Source of the DNA: Aeromonas dhakensis
Lineage (GTDB): Bacteria; Pseudomonadota; Gammaproteobacteria; Enterobacterales; Aeromonadaceae
NCBI RefSeq assembly: GCF_000820305.1
Contig: NZ_CDBH01000061.1
Coordinates: forward strand, 254,797 to 318,796
Length of the DNA: 64,000 nucleotides
Direction of reading: 5' to 3'
Under the pieces are notes generated by a model. It saw only the letters and a list, made by a program, of their open reading frames with translations. It was not told where the DNA came from and made no database searches. Both the position numbers and the translations under genes were made by a program. This document shows, piece by piece, positions 42,609 to 52,410 of the stretch (positions are counted from its first letter, which is position 1; every line of letters starts with the position of its first letter).

Positions 42609-45143
42609 CTACCCCGCGCCTGCGGCGGAGCCGAGTTCGCGCCCCTGGCCGCCATCGCGCAGCTGACCCTGGCTGCGATAGGGGATCACCTCCAGCTCGC
42701 CATTGATCTGCACTATCTCGTAGTACTGGGGCAAGTTGAAGTTGCTGAACTGGCCCGCGTCGCTGAAGCGCTCGTGGCTGGAGGTGTAGAAGCGGTTCAC
42801 CCCCTGCACCAGCTCATCCTTGTTGCCGGCGAAGTGCTGGTAGATCTCCACCCGGTTCGCCTCATCCAGGATATAGATGTTGGTGCCCGCATCCCGGGTA
42901 TCGAAGAAGAACTGCACCAACCCCTCGCTGGCGTAGGCGTCGACGATGCCGGGCAGGTGCTGGCTGTGGGTCTTGTCGAGCCGCAGCGGCAGGTGATCCA
43001 GCTTGTTGTGGGAGATGTGGCGGTAGAAGTCGACCGCGTTCTCCAGCTTCTTGACCGACACCCCGCGCCGCTCGAAGAAGATGCCGTACTTCTCCTTGCC
43101 AAGCGCCAGCGTCTTGACCAGCTGCTGCTTGTCGCGGGCCAGACGCAGCTCGATGCACTCGGCCACCAGCTGCTGGAAGCGGCTGCGCACCAGGGAGCGG
43201 AAGTGCTGGCTGTAGCAGAACACCTCGATCATCTCGGGGGCGGCGGCATCCTGGTGCATCTTGCCGAGTATGGTGGTGAGGGCGTCGACCACGGCTTCGT
43301 CCCCCTGGAAGTGGAGGGTACGGATCTCGCTCCAGGAGTTGCGATAGACCAGGTCCACCGAGCCCACCAGACACTCCAGATTGCGGCCGAACGAGAAGAC
43401 GTCGGCGGCATTGGCGTCGAATTCGATCACCTGACCCACCCAGTGGCTGGTTGGGTCCGTCTCCAGGTTGAGGAAGATGGAGAGCTGGCGAATTTCGCAG
43501 GGCCGGCTCAGGGCCAGGTTGGTGGCACGGGGATACTTGACCGGGAAGGTGCCGGAGAGATCGCGACAGAACTGGTGCAGGTTGTCGATGTGCAGATCCG
43601 AGCCCTGATTGAACAGGTGCACCCGGGACTGGGGCGTCAGCAGACCGTTGAAGTAGGCCCAGGAGACCAGCTTGCTGATGTAGCCGTTATATTCGAGCGG
43701 CGCCCGGCCTATGATGTCCACCGGCTCCAGCGAATGCTTGTAGAGATACCAGCCGGCGCGGTTCAGACGGCCGTGCGGCACCTGCACGAAGCTGAGATCC
43801 GGCTCGCTCAAGTCCGGCGCTATCTTGAGGTTGATACGCTGCACCTTGCCCGGCAGGCTCTCGAACGCGGCATAGAGCTTGCGCGACAGTATGCCGATGT
43901 CTTCCGGGTTGATGGACTCGCTGATGTTGTTGCGCCGGGCAAACTGGATGAGGTTGCGGTAGCTCTGCATCAGGGCCTCCAGCAGCTCGGCGTAGGCCAC
44001 CTTGACGTCCTCCACCTTCCACTCCTGGCGGTGATCCAGATGCTGCAGCCTCTCCCGGCTCCAGCCCCAGTAGTCCACCAGCTGGGTCATCAGCTCGCGG
44101 CGCCAGGCCGGGGAGTGATCCTCTTTCGGATGGCTGAGGCCGTCGCACACTTTGAGATAGAAACAGCGGCGCACCAGATCGAGCCGCTGCATGTCGCCGA
44201 TGGACTTGAGGTAGTTGGTCACCTTGTCCAGCATCAGGCAGTAGTTGTCGAGCCGGTAGTGCATCCCCTCGTTGTGCTGGAACCAGTCGCGGCTGGTCAC
44301 CGACAGCAGGCGGGTGTTGGGGTACTCGTGGGAGTAGGCCTCCATCAGCACCGACTTGAGCACTGCCTTGTAGGGGGAGTCGATGCCCTTGTAGAGCTGC
44401 CAGAGGGCAGAGCCGAAATACTCCTCGGCCGGAATGCGGTTGAACCCCCCCAGATCGAGCCAGTCATCCTGGCTCAGCTTGCCGTGGGCAAACAGGCCGT
44501 TGACGTAGTCGTCGTAGTGATCGTCATACTCGGCCGGCACCAGATACCAGAGCAGCCGCTTGCCGGCGATGTGCATAGCGCTGCGGTAGAACTCGTCGAG
44601 CAGCAGCAGGTGCTGGGCGCTGCCGCAGCTCTCCCCCTGCATCTGGGCGTCGTTGCGCTGGCGGAACTTGTCCTCGGGGATCAGGAAGAAGTTGAGATCG
44701 ACCCCCCGCTGCTCGGCCCACTTTGAGAGTTGCTGACACTTGAGATCCAGCAGCGCGAGCCGTTCCTGCGACAGACCGGCCACGTGGCAGACCCAGATGT
44801 CGAGATCCGAGTGGCAGCACTGACCGATGGACGAGGTGCTGCCCATGGAGTAGAGCCCCTGGATCGACTTGTCATGGGTGGTGAGGCCGTTCTGGCAGTT
44901 GGCGTTCTGGCAGAGATCCTCGATGAAGGCCTGCTGGGCGTCGTTGGCGGTAAAACTCCAGATGCCGTGCGGCACATCCCCCGCCACATAACCGGGCAGC
45001 AGGGGGTGATTGAAGTGCAGCATGACGGGTAACAGCTGGAAGACCTGCTGCCCGTAGCGACTCATGAGACCTAACGCCCGCTGCGTCTTGAGACGATTGA
45101 TGTCGTCGTAGCGCGCCACCAGCGTGTCGAGTTTTACCAGCAA
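42609..45143 (-). CDS. cyaA: Class I adenylate cyclase
   Basis: Makes cAMP from ATP for the CRP network. The 844-residue protein aligns along its length with E. coli CyaA (848 aa): [25 protein letters not shown], the nucleotidyltransferase motif [21 protein letters not shown] (about 100-120), [31 protein letters not shown], and the regulatory C-terminal half ([36 protein letters not shown]). TTG 45143 is chosen by analogy with the E. coli TTG and protein length; in-frame TTG 45179 and GTG 45176 are alternatives. Divergent from hemC. Confidence 0.95.
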   Translation of the reverse strand: MLVKLDTLVARYDDINRLKTQRALGLMSRYGQQVFQLLPVMLHFNHPLLPGYVAGDVPHGIWSFTANDAQQAFIEDLCQNANCQNGLTTHDKSIQGLYSMGSTSSIGQCCHSDLDIWVCHVAGLSQERLALLDLKCQQLSKWAEQRGVDLNFFLIPEDKFRQRNDAQMQGESCGSAQHLLLLDEFYRSAMHIAGKRLLWYLVPAEYDDHYDDYVNGLFAHGKLSQDDWLDLGGFNRIPAEEYFGSALWQLYKGIDSPYKAVLKSVLMEAYSHEYPNTRLLSVTSRDWFQHNEGMHYRLDNYCLMLDKVTNYLKSIGDMQRLDLVRRCFYLKVCDGLSHPKEDHSPAWRRELMTQLVDYWGWSRERLQHLDHRQEWKVEDVKVAYAELLEALMQSYRNLIQFARRNNISESINPEDIGILSRKLYAAFESLPGKVQRINLKIAPDLSEPDLSFVQVPHGRLNRAGWYLYKHSLEPVDIIGRAPLEYNGYISKLVSWAYFNGLLTPQSRVHLFNQGSDLHIDNLHQFCRDLSGTFPVKYPRATNLALSRPCEIRQLSIFLNLETDPTSHWVGQVIEFDANAADVFSFGRNLECLVGSVDLVYRNSWSEIRTLHFQGDEAVVDALTTILGKMHQDAAAPEMIEVFCYSQHFRSLVRSRFQQLVAECIELRLARDKQQLVKTLALGKEKYGIFFERRGVSVKKLENAVDFYRHISHNKLDHLPLRLDKTHSQHLPGIVDAYASEGLVQFFFDTRDAGTNIYILDEANRVEIYQHFAGNKDELVQGVNRFYTSSHERFSDAGQFSNFNLPQYYEIVQINGELEVIPYRSQGQLRDGGQGRELGSAAGAG

Positions 45144-45200
45144 TGCCCTGCCTATACGAGGTGATAAATGACGCACCAAAACGGGGAGACGTCAAAAAAG

Positions 45201-45216
45201 TGTGATCATGTTAACA
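45201..45216 (-). promoter_or_regulatory. CRP-like site upstream of cyaA
   Basis: TGTGATCATGTTAACA fits TGTGA-N6-TCACA at 9 or so of the 10 conserved positions' best half and part of the second (TAACA). E. coli cyaA is repressed by CRP-cAMP; the same feedback is plausible here. Confidence 0.5.
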
Positions 45217-45340
45217 ATGCAAACAGCGGCGGTAAACAAGCCCGCACACAATCGCCGGATTATTTATGACAAGTCACTAAACAGTATCATTGGAAAGCAA
45301 TAATTTTTTTAAATTTCAATCAATTAACCTTGCATTTTAG

Positions 45341-45359
45341 TTTAATGAAAATCATTTTC
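45341..45359 (+). promoter_or_regulatory. Fur-box-like sequence upstream of hemC
   Basis: TTTAATGAAAATCATTTTC matches the 19-base Fur consensus GATAATGATAATCATTATC at 15 positions and lies 106 bases before hemC in an AT-rich promoter zone, 10 bases after a TTGCAT -35-like hexamer. Suggests iron control of the hem operon. Confidence 0.55.
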
Positions 45360-45465
45360 AGCCGCTGTTTTTGAGCTTGGCCCCGCTTTTGCCGGCTGTG
45401 CCATGAAAGCCCCTGCAAAGGGTGGTAAGATCGTTTTCCTTCTAAAGATGAAACAACTGATTGAT

Positions 45466-46395
45466 ATGGCAGCCCGAACCCTGAAAATTGCCACTCGCAA
45501 GAGCCCCCTGGCCATGTGGCAGGCCAACTTCGTCAAAGACCGGCTGGAAGCCCTGTACCCCGAGTTGCAGGTCGAGCTGGTCCCCATGAGCACTCAGGGT
45601 GACAAGATCCTGGATACCCCGCTCGCCAAGGTCGGCGGCAAGGGGTTGTTCGTCAAGGAGCTGGAAACGGCCATGCTGGAGGGACGGGCCGACATCGCCG
45701 TGCACTCCATGAAAGACGTGCCGGTTGAGTTCCCCGAGGGGCTCGGCCTGCACACCATCTGCGAGCGCGAAGATCCGCGCGATGCCTTCGTCTCCAACCG
45801 CTTCACCGCCATTGACGAGCTGCCGCAAGGCGCCGTGGTCGGCACCTCCAGCCTGCGTCGCCAGTGCCAGCTGCGAGCGGCACGCCCGGATCTGGTCATT
45901 CGCGACCTGCGCGGCAACGTCAACACCCGTCTCGCCAAGCTGGACGCCGGTGAATACGACGCCATCATCCTCGCCGCCGCCGGCCTGAAACGGCTGGAGA
46001 TGGCGCACCGCATCACCGCCTTCATCGAGCCGGAACAGAGCCTGCCCGCCAATGGCCAGGGCGCGGTCGGCATCGAGTGCCGCCTCGACGATCACGAACT
46101 GCACGCCCTGCTGGCCCCGCTCGAGCACCCCGAAACCCGGATCCGGGTGCTGACCGAGCGCGCCATGAACCGTGCCCTGCAGGGGGGCTGTCAGGTCCCC
46201 ATCGGGGCCTACGCCCTGGTAGAGGGAGAAGAAGTGTGGCTGCGCGGCCTGGTGGGCAGCCCGGATGGCAGCCGCGTCATCCGCGACGAGATCCGCGGCC
46301 CGCTGGCCGACGGCGAGGCCCTCGGTCACACCCTGGCCCAGCGCCTGCTGGCCGATGGTGCCGATGCCATCCTGGCCGAGGTCTACCGGGCATGA
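45466..46395 (+). CDS. hemC: Porphobilinogen deaminase (hydroxymethylbilane synthase)
   Basis: Condenses four porphobilinogens in heme synthesis. The 309-residue protein matches E. coli Hem[47 protein letters not shown], the catalytic Asp in HSMKDVP (about 82), [17 protein letters not shown] and the dipyrromethane Cys in [10 protein letters not shown] (about 241). ATG 45466 agrees with the enteric start; ATG 45448 is an alternative, neither with a strong ribosome site. First gene of hemCDXY. Confidence 0.95.
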   Translation: MAARTLKIATRKSPLAMWQANFVKDRLEALYPELQVELVPMSTQGDKILDTPLAKVGGKGLFVKELETAMLEGRADIAVHSMKDVPVEFPEGLGLHTICEREDPRDAFVSNRFTAIDELPQGAVVGTSSLRRQCQLRAARPDLVIRDLRGNVNTRLAKLDAGEYDAIILAAAGLKRLEMAHRITAFIEPEQSLPANGQGAVGIECRLDDHELHALLAPLEHPETRIRVLTERAMNRALQGGCQVPIGAYALVEGEEVWLRGLVGSPDGSRVIRDEIRGPLADGEALGHTLAQRLLADGADAILAEVYRA

Positions 46396-46441
46396 GTGCG
46401 GGCCGGTTCGAAGCATGGCCTGCATGCCGGAGCCAGCCCTG

Positions 46442-47176
46442 ATGGTCCCGCTGGTGGTGCGCCCGGCCGCCCAGGCCGCCGAACTGGTGGCACTGCTGCG
46501 CCAGCACGGCCACGCACCGCTCTGCTGCCCGCTGCTGGAAACCGTGGCGGGCGGCGAGCTGCAGCGCCTGCCCGAACTGCTGCCCCAGGCCGACATCGTC
46601 ATCGCCGTCAGCATGCATGCAGTTAATTTCACTCATCATTTTCTGTTGCAAACTGGTCAGACCTGGCCAAATATTGACTACTTTGCAGTCGGCCAGGCCA
46701 GCGCGGACGCCTTTTCGGCCGTCGGTATCACGGCAGCCTGCCCGGAGGATCCGCGCAGCGAGGGGCTGCTGGCCCTGTCCGGCCTGCAACAGGTGAACGG
46801 CAAGCGGGTGCTGATCCTGCGCGGCAATGGCGGCCGGGATCTCATCGCCCGGACGCTGGCCTCACGCGGCGCACTGGTGCACTATTGTGCGGCCTATGAG
46901 CGCCACTACCCCGCTCTGGACGGGGACGCATTGACCCGCCACTGGCAGGCGGCCGGGCTCGACAGCCTGCTCGTCACCAGTGGCGAACTGCTGCAACGGC
47001 TGCTGGAACTGGTCCCGGACCGGCAGCAGCCCTGGCTGCACGACCGCCTGCTGGTGGTCCCCAGCCCGCGGGTGGCCGAGATGGCCGCGGCGGCGGGCTT
47101 TACCCATATCACGATTGCCCAGGGTGCATCCAACCAGGCCCTGACGGCCGCTCTGGAACTGAGGAAGATGGAATGA
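46442..47176 (+). CDS. hemD: Uroporphyrinogen-III synthase
   Basis: Cyclises hydroxymethylbilane to uroporphyrinogen III. HemD is poorly conserved, but this 244-residue protein shows LVVRPAAQAAELVALLRQHGH, IAVSMHAVNF, DYFAVGQASADAF, KRVLILRGNGGRDLIARTL, YCAAYER and LLVTSGELLQRL, all shared with E. coli HemD. ATG 46442 follows GGAG by 9 to 10 bases; an earlier ATG at 46415 is possible. It sits 46 bases after hemC and overlaps hemX. Confidence 0.93.
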   Translation: MVPLVVRPAAQAAELVALLRQHGHAPLCCPLLETVAGGELQRLPELLPQADIVIAVSMHAVNFTHHFLLQTGQTWPNIDYFAVGQASADAFSAVGITAACPEDPRSEGLLALSGLQQVNGKRVLILRGNGGRDLIARTLASRGALVHYCAAYERHYPALDGDALTRHWQAAGLDSLLVTSGELLQRLLELVPDRQQPWLHDRLLVVPSPRVAEMAAAAGFTHITIAQGASNQALTAALELRKME

Positions 47177-48249
47177 CTGAACAGCAAGAAGTCCAGCCGA
47201 GTGCCGCGGCCTCCGTGGCCGACAACAAGCAACCCGGCCAGCAGGTCACCAACAACAAGAAGGGCGGCTCGGGTGCAGTGCTCGGCGGTATCGCCATCCT
47301 GCTGGCTCTCGGCCTGACCGGCGGACTCTATCTGCATGGCCACCAGAACGCAGTGGCCCAGCAGGCCGAACTTGGCGCCCTCAAGCAGCAGCTGGCTGAC
47401 GCCATGGCCAAACTGGATCAGAGCAACAGCAAGGATGGCGAACAGCTGGCCGCCCTCGGCAAGCAGCAACAACTGCTGCAGGACGAGCTCAAGGGTCTGC
47501 AGACCCGGGTGCTGGATCTCAACGATAAGCGCCCCAACGACTGGATGCTGGCCGAATCCGAATACCTGGTGCGGATGGCCGGTCGCAAGCTGTGGCTGGA
47601 ACACGACCTCGTCTCCGCCATCACATTGCTCGGCAATGCAGACGAGCGCATCAAGGCCCTCAACGATCCCAGCCTGATGCCCATTCGCAAGGCGCTGGCC
47701 GAAGACATCGCCCAGCTCAAGGGGATGCCGCGCATCGACCGCGAGGGGCTGACCCTGAAGCTGGCCGCCCTCTCCGATCAGATCGAGCTGCTGCCGCTCT
47801 CCACCGTCAGCATGCCGGAAGCCAAGGCAGAGCCGGATCAGACCGTCAGCACCAACCCAGACGAGTGGGAAAGCAACCTGAAGAAGAACTGGGTCAAGTT
47901 CACCGAAAACTTCATCACCATCCGCCGTCGCGACGGCGCGGTGGAGGCCCTGCTCTCCCCGCAGCAGGAGATCTTCCTGCGCGAGAACCTCAAGACCAAG
48001 CTGCTGCAGGCCCAGCTCGCCGTCTACCGTGAGCAGCAGGCTCTCTATGACGACAGCCTGGACAAGGCCCAGCGCTGGCTGACCCAGTATTTCGACACCG
48101 ACAACAGCGCCACCCACTACATGCAGTCCGAGCTGGACAAGCTCAAGGGGGAGCAGATCCAGTTCAACTACCCGGATCGCTTCAAGACCCAGGCCATGCT
48201 GGAAGAGGTGCTGACCGAGCGCCTGCAGCGCATTCTGGCCAGCAACTGA
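47173..48249 (+). CDS. hemX: HemX membrane protein (uroporphyrinogen-III C-methyltransferase-like annotation)
   Basis: A 358-residue inner-membrane protein with a disordered Gln/Asn/Ala-rich start, one membrane helix (GAVLGGIAILLALGLTGGLYL, 35-55), a coiled coil (60-115) and a helical periplasmic domain (WMLAESEYLVRMAGRKLWLEHD). This is HemX; the old methyltransferase name is not supported by any SAM motif. ATGA overlap with hemD. Role uncertain. Confidence 0.93.
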   Translation: MTEQQEVQPSAAASVADNKQPGQQVTNNKKGGSGAVLGGIAILLALGLTGGLYLHGHQNAVAQQAELGALKQQLADAMAKLDQSNSKDGEQLAALGKQQQLLQDELKGLQTRVLDLNDKRPNDWMLAESEYLVRMAGRKLWLEHDLVSAITLLGNADERIKALNDPSLMPIRKALAEDIAQLKGMPRIDREGLTLKLAALSDQIELLPLSTVSMPEAKAEPDQTVSTNPDEWESNLKKNWVKFTENFITIRRRDGAVEALLSPQQEIFLRENLKTKLLQAQLAVYREQQALYDDSLDKAQRWLTQYFDTDNSATHYMQSELDKLKGEQIQFNYPDRFKTQAMLEEVLTERLQRILASN

Positions 48250-48259
48250 GGAGGGCACC

Positions 48260-49423
48260 ATGATTCGTCTGATTGTACTGGTGGCCGTGATGGTGGCCGG
48301 CCTCATCTTCGGCCCGCAGGCCTCCGGCAACAAGGGTTATGTGCTGATCTCGCTGGGCAACTACACGGTGGAGTCTTCGGTCACCAGCGCGGTGATCCTG
48401 GCGGTGCTGTTCTACGGTCTGCTGCTCATTGTCGAGTGGGTGCTGGGCCGGGTATTCGGCCTGCGCCGCAAGACGCTGGGCTGGTATGGCTCGCGCCGGC
48501 GCCGCAAGGCCAACCAGCAGACCGTGGCCGCTACCCTGGCCATGGCCGAGGGACACTACAGCCAGGCCGAGAAGCTGATGCTCAAGGGCGCCAGCAACAG
48601 CGACACCCCGCTGCTCAACTACCTGAGCGCCGCCAAGGCGGCCCAGGCACGGGGCGATGACGTGCGCCGGGATCAATACCTGCAAAAGGCGCAGGAGGAG
48701 AACCCCAAGGCCGAGCTGGCGCTGACCCTGACCCAGACCCAGCTGCAGATCGAGCAGGGCCAGTACGACACCGCGCTGGCCATGCTGGAATCCGTCTACT
48801 CCCTCAACCCGCGCCATCCCATGGTGCTGGATCAGCTGCGTCAGGTGCACCTGGCCCGCGAGGACTGGACCGCCCTCATCGACCTCATTCCGGCGCTGCA
48901 CAAGGTGGGCAAGCTGACCCCCAAACAGGAAGAGGATCTGCTGCAACAGGCCTGGCGTGGCCGCCTGAACGCCGCCAGCGGCGCCCTCGATACCCTGCGC
49001 CCGGTGTGGCAGGCACTGCCGCGCAAGCTACGCCAGGATCCCGAGCTGCTGGCCGCCTATGGCGATCGCCTGCGCCAGCTGGGGGCCGACAATGAAGCGG
49101 CCGAGCTGTGGCTGGATGCACTGCGCAAGCAGGTCTCGCCCCAGCTGCTGGCCCGTCTGCCCAAGCTCAGGCTCGACAGCTACCAGCCCCTGCTGACCCT
49201 GCTGCAGAAGATCCAGGATCAGCCGGGCGTCGACGCCGCGCTGGCCCAGGTCTACCTGCTGGCCGGTCAGCTGGACGAGGCCCAGCGCCTGCTGGAGCAG
49301 GAGGTGGCGAAGGCGCCCAATGCCGCCGTCTACCACGCTCTCGGTCAGGTGATGGACAAGCGCCGCCTCACCAACAAGGCCAACGAGTACTACCGCCAGG
49401 CATTGCAGCTGGCAGATGTTTGA
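48260..49423 (+). CDS. hemY: HemY-type TPR membrane protein
   Basis: A 387-residue protein with two N-terminal membrane helices (LIVLVAVMVAGLIFGP and VTSAVILAVLFYGLLLIVEWVL) followed by TPR repeats from about residue 85 (VAATLAMAEGHYSQAEKLMLKGA to AVYHALGQVMDKRRLTNKANEYYRQAL). It is the HemY of the hemCDXY operon, unrelated to protoporphyrinogen oxidase of the same name in Bacillus. GGAGGG lies before the ATG. A strong terminator follows. Confidence 0.94.
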   Translation: MIRLIVLVAVMVAGLIFGPQASGNKGYVLISLGNYTVESSVTSAVILAVLFYGLLLIVEWVLGRVFGLRRKTLGWYGSRRRRKANQQTVAATLAMAEGHYSQAEKLMLKGASNSDTPLLNYLSAAKAAQARGDDVRRDQYLQKAQEENPKAELALTLTQTQLQIEQGQYDTALAMLESVYSLNPRHPMVLDQLRQVHLAREDWTALIDLIPALHKVGKLTPKQEEDLLQQAWRGRLNAASGALDTLRPVWQALPRKLRQDPELLAAYGDRLRQLGADNEAAELWLDALRKQVSPQLLARLPKLRLDSYQPLLTLLQKIQDQPGVDAALAQVYLLAGQLDEAQRLLEQEVAKAPNAAVYHALGQVMDKRRLTNKANEYYRQALQLADV

Positions 49424-49441
49424 CGCAGTTCGTCGCGAAAT

Positions 49442-49471
49442 AAAAAGAGGCCGCATTTGCGGCCTCTTTTT
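49442..49471 (+). terminator. Terminator of the hemCDXY operon
   Basis: AAAAAGAGGCCGCA and TGCGGCCTCTTTTT form a 14-bp inverted repeat with a TT centre. Confidence 0.9.
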
Positions 49472-49497
49472 ATTGGGATTGTTCCGAATGGCAGATT

Positions 49498-49590
49498 TCC
49501 CTTCTCCCCTCGCGGGAGAAGGGTCGGGGATGAGGGGGAACCAGCTACCACCCTCACCCTACCCTCTCCCTGAGGGAGAGGGTCAAGGGG
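49498..49590. repeat. REP-like intergenic inverted repeats
   Basis: Two hairpins, CTTCTCCC-CTCGC-GGGAGAAG and CCCTCTCCC-TGA-GGGAGAGGG, flanked by GGGATGAGGG and CCCTCACCCT that can pair with each other. Such C/G-rich dispersed elements are common between genes in several gammaproteobacteria. Confidence 0.6.
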
Positions 49591-49842
49591 TCAGGCCGTC
49601 AGTCGCTCCAGCTCACCGATAAGCCAGATGGCCTCTTCCCTGTGGTAGCCGCACACGTCCTGCATGGGACGAAAGCCGCTGCACACCGCCGGGCGCTCGG
49701 GCTGGCCGAAGATCTTGCAACCCAGCCGCGCATCGAGCTGCACACAGGGCACGCCGGCCGGTTTGCCGTCGGGCATGCCGGGAATGGCGCTGCTGATACT
49801 GGGGGCAATGCAGCAGGCACCGCAACCTTGACGACATTCCAT
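49591..49842 (-). CDS. YkgJ-family cysteine cluster protein
   Basis: An 83-residue cytoplasmic protein. [33 protein letters not shown] and [20 protein letters not shown] give eight or so Cys in the YkgJ (CxxxCxxCC) pattern, thought to bind zinc or iron. ATG 49842 was chosen since the Cys cluster starts at once and GAGGA precedes it. Stands alone downstream of glpX on the same strand. Function unknown. Confidence 0.82.
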   Translation of the reverse strand: MECRQGCGACCIAPSISSAIPGMPDGKPAGVPCVQLDARLGCKIFGQPERPAVCSGFRPMQDVCGYHREEAIWLIGELERLTA

Positions 49843-49945
49843 GTAATGCTTTCCTCGGCAGGGTGCGCCAGTGTAGCAAAGGGCGGGAATTTTACTCACT
49901 GTTATCCCGGCCACACCATGAAATAACCCTTGCCGACCGGCAACA

Positions 49946-49969
49946 AAAAGCCCGACAGTGTCGGGCTTT
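49946..49969 (-). terminator. Terminator of glpX
   Basis: AAAGCCCGACA and TGTCGGGCTTT pair around a G; on the minus strand the stem runs into TTTTTG, 29 bases after the glpX stop. Confidence 0.85.
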
Positions 49970-49997
49970 GGTCGTTCAGCAACAGCCATCTTCCTTC

Positions 49998-51008
49998 TTA
50001 CAGGATGATGTCGCGCACCACGCTGTCTTTGCGGTCCAGGAAGTGGATCGACTTGATGCGACGGATGGTCCGCGACTTGCCACGGATCAGCAGGGTCTCG
50101 GTAGTCGCCATGACGCCGTCGCTGGTGATGCCGTCCAGCAGATCACCCTTGGTGATGCCGGTGGCCGAGAAGATGACGTTGTCATTCTTGGCCAGGTCTT
50201 CCAGCTTGAGCACCTTGCTCACGTCGATGCCGAGCGCCTCGCAGCGGGCAATTTCCTGCTCGCCCAGCGCACGCACTTCCGGGCTGTCGCCCTTGACCTG
50301 ATGACGGGGCACCAGGCGGGCCTGCATGTCGCCGTCCAGCGCGCGGATCACCGCCGCCGAGATCACCCCTTCCGGCGCGCCACCGATGCCATACAGCATG
50401 TCCACTTCGCTGTCCGGCAGACAGGTGAGGATGGAGGCGGCCACGTCGCCGTCGGGAATGGCGAACACCCGCACACCCAGACCCTGCATCTCCTTGATCG
50501 CCTTGTCGTGACGCGGCTTGGCCAGGGTGATCACGGTCAGGCGGGAGAGCGGCTTGCCGAGCGCCTTGGCCACGGCCTTGAGGTTCAGCTCGAGGGCCTG
50601 ATCGAGGTCGATGGCACCCTTGGCCTTGGGACCCACGATCAGCTTCTCCATGTACATGTCGGGGGCCTTGAGGAAGGAGCCCTTGTCGCCGACGGCCAGC
50701 ACGGCCAGGGCATTGGCCTGACCCATGGCGGTCATGCGGGTACCCTCGATGGGATCGACCGCGATGTCCACCGCGTCGCCCATGCCGGTGCCCACCTTCT
50801 CGCCGATGTAGAGCATGGGAGCTTCGTCAATTTCACCCTCGCCGATCACAATCTCACCATCGATCTGGATCTGATTGAGGATATGGCGCATGGCCGCAAC
50901 GGCCGCCCCATCGGCGATATTCTTGTCACCACGTCCGAGCCACTTGTAGCCAGCCAGTGCAGCCGCTTCCGTCACTCGGGAAAACTCGATTGCCAGTTCA
51001 CGTCTCAT
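49998..51008 (-). CDS. glpX: Fructose-1,6-bisphosphatase, class II
   Basis: Gluconeogenic phosphatase, 336 residues. [56 protein letters not shown], the metal-binding [11 protein letters not shown], and [23 protein letters not shown] are all class II FBPase motifs. Unlike E. coli, it is not next to glpFK. AAAGG lies upstream of the ATG. Divergent from the porin gene. Confidence 0.95.
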   Translation of the reverse strand: MRRELAIEFSRVTEAAALAGYKWLGRGDKNIADGAAVAAMRHILNQIQIDGEIVIGEGEIDEAPMLYIGEKVGTGMGDAVDIAVDPIEGTRMTAMGQANALAVLAVGDKGSFLKAPDMYMEKLIVGPKAKGAIDLDQALELNLKAVAKALGKPLSRLTVITLAKPRHDKAIKEMQGLGVRVFAIPDGDVAASILTCLPDSEVDMLYGIGGAPEGVISAAVIRALDGDMQARLVPRHQVKGDSPEVRALGEQEIARCEALGIDVSKVLKLEDLAKNDNVIFSATGITKGDLLDGITSDGVMATTETLLIRGKSRTIRRIKSIHFLDRKDSVVRDIIL

Positions 51009-51150
51009 CGCATATCCAACCTTTGGAGCTCGAAAACGGGCGGCATTCTACCACAAGGGCAAACCTTTGCGCGCAAAAGTGGCGGTTCGTCACACAAAAC
51101 ACGGCCCTTTCACCAATTTGACATCAAACCGCCACCGACACTTCACGAGA

Positions 51151-51184
51151 GTGTCACCCCGCTGTCATCCCCCCTGCCTAGCAT
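51151..51184 (+). promoter_or_regulatory. Pho box and -10 of the porin gene
   Basis: GTGTCACCCCG is followed exactly 11 bases later by CTGTCATCCCC, two PhoB half-sites in direct repeat (51151-51172). A -10 TAGCAT at 51179-51184 lies 10 bases after the end of CTGTCAT, the spacing of E. coli PhoB promoters. Predicts induction by phosphate starvation. Confidence 0.7.
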
Positions 51185-51228
51185 GGCCCCCGTCTTTTAC
51201 AACAAAGCTTGCAACACAAGGGATTAAG

Positions 51229-52293
51229 ATGAAAAAGCTGACTGTAGTGGCACTGGCTCTCACCGCGGCCTTCCAGGCTCAAGCCGTTGAAGTTTACAAG
51301 AATGACACCACCACCCTGGATCTGTACGGCCGCATCTACGCCGGCCAGTTCTTCGGTGACAAGAAGGAAGGGGTCGACAGCACCCATCCGAACGGCACCC
51401 AGGAGTACAGCGACAAGCAGGGCGCCAACCAGTTCGTCCGCTTCGGCGCCAAGGTCGACAGCCAGATCAACAGCCAACTGAAGGCGCTGGCCCAGTACGA
51501 AGTGCAGATGTACATCAACGACAGCGAGAAGACCATCAGCGAGAACTCCGACAACCTGCGCACCCGTCTGGCGTTCGCCGGTGTCGGCGCCGACTGGGGC
51601 AACATCACCTTCGGTCGCCAGAAGGGGGCTCCGGGCTTCCTGGCCGACTGGACTGACGTTTCCCTCTCCGACGGCTACGGCAACGAGGCCCTCGGCGCCA
51701 AGACCGACACCTTCGCCACCAACCGCGCCGGTTCCGTGCTGAAGTACTCAGGTCTGTTCAACGGCTTCCAGATCGATACCAGCTACAAGTTCGACGGCGG
51801 TGACACCGAAGAGACCACCAGCAAGGACAGCGATGCCGCCTACGGCGCCGCCGTGGCCTACACCTTCCCGTTCAATCTGGCACTGGGTACCGCCTACAAC
51901 GTGGGTATCCGCGACAAGAACGGGGAAGAGGATGCCAAGCTGTGGCTGCTCTCCGCCAAGTACGACAACAAGGCCGTCTACGCCGCCCTGAGCTATGCGG
52001 ACGGCAGCGACTTCCTGGCCACCGGCAAGGATCACACCGGCTGGGAAGGGGCGCTCGGCTACAACTTCGAGAACGGCTTCGGCCTGATGGCGCTGTGGAA
52101 CAAACAGAAGGTGGAGCAGTCCGGCAAGGCCGACTACGACTCCATCGACTACTACACCCTGGGCGCCCAGTACAAGTTCAACAAGAACCTGCGCGTCATC
52201 GGCGAGTACCGCATCAACAACCTCGACAGCAAAGAGAGCGGCAAGCTCAACGTCAAGGATGACTTCCAGCTGGCGGCCCGCTACGACTTCTAA
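51229..52293 (+). CDS. Outer-membrane general porin (probably phosphate-regulated)
   Basis: Trimeric 16-strand porin of 354 residues. The signal MKKLTVVALALTAAFQAQA is followed by VEVYKNDTTTLDLYGRIYAGQF, the standard first strand. Further strands include TRLAFAGVGADWGNITFGRQKG and NKNLRVIGEYRINN, and the protein ends QLAARYDF with C-terminal Phe for BAM recognition. The Pho box suggests a PhoE-like role in anion uptake; selectivity cannot be read. AAGGGA precedes the ATG. Confidence 0.92.
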   Translation: MKKLTVVALALTAAFQAQAVEVYKNDTTTLDLYGRIYAGQFFGDKKEGVDSTHPNGTQEYSDKQGANQFVRFGAKVDSQINSQLKALAQYEVQMYINDSEKTISENSDNLRTRLAFAGVGADWGNITFGRQKGAPGFLADWTDVSLSDGYGNEALGAKTDTFATNRAGSVLKYSGLFNGFQIDTSYKFDGGDTEETTSKDSDAAYGAAVAYTFPFNLALGTAYNVGIRDKNGEEDAKLWLLSAKYDNKAVYAALSYADGSDFLATGKDHTGWEGALGYNFENGFGLMALWNKQKVEQSGKADYDSIDYYTLGAQYKFNKNLRVIGEYRINNLDSKESGKLNVKDDFQLAARYDF

Positions 52294-52313
52294 GTCGGGC
52301 CCCTCTGCTCTGC

Positions 52314-52346
52314 GCGCGCCGGCTGATGCCGGCGCGCTCTTTTTTG
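52314..52346 (+). terminator. Terminator after the porin gene
   Basis: GCGCGCCGGC, TGAT loop, GCCGGCGCGC, then TCTTTTTT. Confidence 0.92.
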
Positions 52347-52410
52347 TCCGCCCCGACGCGCCCGGCCCTCCATGATCTAGGCTCAACAGAGCCAAGACGA
52401 GGAGATCAAC

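Noticed and set aside
42774..44726. 650-codon frame antisense to cyaA
   Set aside because: Opposite a full-length adenylate cyclase; no start signal or recognisable motif.
47173..48249. HemX as an active uroporphyrinogen-III methyltransferase
   Set aside because: No SAM-binding motif is present; the name comes from older annotations.
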